IMG/VR virus record: IMGVR_UViG_3300027770_000011
Location: 1-38,395 of that record
Origin: a virus
Reading direction: 5' to 3' (one strand)
DNA length: 38,395 bases
The first letter of the stretch is position 1; each line of letters opens with the position of its first letter. Positions 37,850 to 38,395 of the stretch are shown here, one piece after another. The notes beneath the pieces are model-generated. The model made no database searches. It saw nothing but the letters and a program-made list of their open reading frames with translations, and was not told the DNA's origin. The position numbers and the translations under genes were made by a program.

Positions 37850-38395
37850 TGAAACATCTTCTAATTATCGCCCTTGTTTTCGCAGGTTGCGTTAGTCCAA
37901 AAGCGCAGCCCGCGCTCAAATCGACGGTGGCGCTTGGCACGTCAACGCTGGCAATCGCCAACGCTACGGCCAAACCCGTGACGGCCAATTTCGCTTTTGG
38001 AGCTGATAGCGTTTTTTTGCCCGCATCGCTGCCAAACTGCGCGACATCCAGCGCGCTTAATTGCGCGCTGATACTGCCTGCAAACTCAACGCAAACGATT
38101 GATTTGGGCGGCAAATATCTAAACGCAACGCTGGCTTTTGACCTACCAGTCGGCTGCGGCGCGACCAAGGCCGAGCTAAACCTCAACAATCCCGCGTGGT
38201 ACGATGTAGCGGACGTGTCGCTTGTCGATGGTTTTAACCACGATTTGCAAATGCAATTCGGCGGCACACTGCTAGGCCCCACGCTGGGCAAAAACGGCAA
38301 CGCTGCTCTTTTTGGCGTGTTCCCGCTTGGTTGCGACATTTGCACGGCACGGCAAAATCCGTCGTGCGGATTTGCAAAAGGCACAGACGGCTGCA
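37849..38395 (+). CDS. Thaumatin-like lipoprotein (continues at 1-218)
   Basis: ATG 37849 overlaps the upstream TAA by one base. The full product, joined across the contig ends, is 219 residues. It has a signal peptide with lipobox AGC (lipidated Cys14), so it should be anchored in a membrane. The core motif is WYDVADVSLVDGFN (residues 117-130), followed by a hydrophobic LQM: the most diagnostic segment of thaumatin/PR-5 proteins. Eight cysteines (64, 72, 103, 162, 165, 173, 182, 194) besides the lipid Cys suggest up to four disulfides, fewer than in plant members. Its place between the spanin-like and other small lysis genes suggests an envelope role such as glycan binding, exclusion of superinfection or lysis timing. 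No known phage protein of this family comes to mind. Confidence 0.82.
   Translation, partial: MKHLLIIALVFAGCVSPKAQPALKSTVALGTSTLAIANATAKPVTANFAFGADSVFLPASLPNCATSSALNCALILPANSTQTIDLGGKYLNATLAFDLPVGCGATKAELNLNNPAWYDVADVSLVDGFNHDLQMQFGGTLLGPTLGKNGNAALFGVFPLGCDICTARQNPSCGFAKGTDGC
38291..38395. repeat. Terminal direct repeat, right copy
   Basis: This is identical to bases 1-105. It lies within the thaumatin-like gene, and the reading frame continues at base 106 of the left end. The unique genome length is therefore 38,290. Confidence 0.97.

Noticed and set aside
1-38395. CRISPR arrays, tRNA genes, integrase and attachment sites
   Set aside because: No regularly spaced direct repeats with spacers, no tRNA-like T-arm pattern, and no recombinase motifs were seen on reading; absence by eye is not proof.

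Overview
The window is an essentially complete genome of a contractile-tailed double-stranded DNA phage (Caudoviricetes, myovirus type). The first 105 bases are repeated exactly as the last 105, so the contig closes into a circle of 38,290 unique bases and one gene runs across the join. Contractility is inferred from a sheath-like protein (24434-26155), a tube protein (26183-26611) and a full baseplate set. The host is probably Gram-negative: two products carry lipobox signal peptides and the lysis cassette looks spanin-like. I cannot name the host more closely. I recognised no integrase, repressor, tRNA or DNA polymerase gene, so the phage is probably virulent and uses a host polymerase.

Layout. 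(a) 36811-753, rightward and across the join: lysis cassette with a membrane coiled-coil protein, an NlpC/P60-like lysin, a membrane-anchored protein, a thaumatin-like lipoprotein and three very small genes. (b) 770-10005, leftward: DNA metabolism with a RuvC-like resolvase, SSB-like protein, ERF annealing protein, Gp157-like protein, a broken DNA methyltransferase invaded by an HNH endonuclease gene, an SF2 helicase and a P4/D5-type helicase. (c) 10006-10564, non-coding: 9-bp iterons and a perfect 24-bp inverted repeat, the best candidate origin or control region. (d) 10565-12497, leftward: eight tiny, tightly packed, mostly unknown genes. (e) 12498-12729: divergent promoter region. (f) 12730-36793, rightward: ParB-like protein, C5-cytosine methyltransferase, terminase, portal, MuF-like protein, protease/scaffold, capsid, connectors, sheath, tube, frameshifted tail chaperones, tape measure, baseplate and fibres. 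A two-gene leftward cassette with its own promoter (18870-19344) interrupts this operon.

How it works together. Four good sigma70-type leftward promoters, all with a perfect TTGACA -35 box, were found at about 4.4, 10.2, 12.6 and 19.4 kb. Two of them share a 16-bp operator-like element. Helicases, SSB, ERF and RuvC would support recombination-linked replication from the iteron region. ParB-like and methyltransferase genes sit directly before terS/terL, suggesting that DNA is modified before packaging.

The most unusual points are the thaumatin-like lipoprotein in the lysis cassette, the HNH gene lodged in a methyltransferase with a duplicated 5' end and a frameshift scar, the iteron/inverted-repeat control region, and the leftward cassette inside the head genes. 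All functional calls come from reading the sequence; no database search was run.
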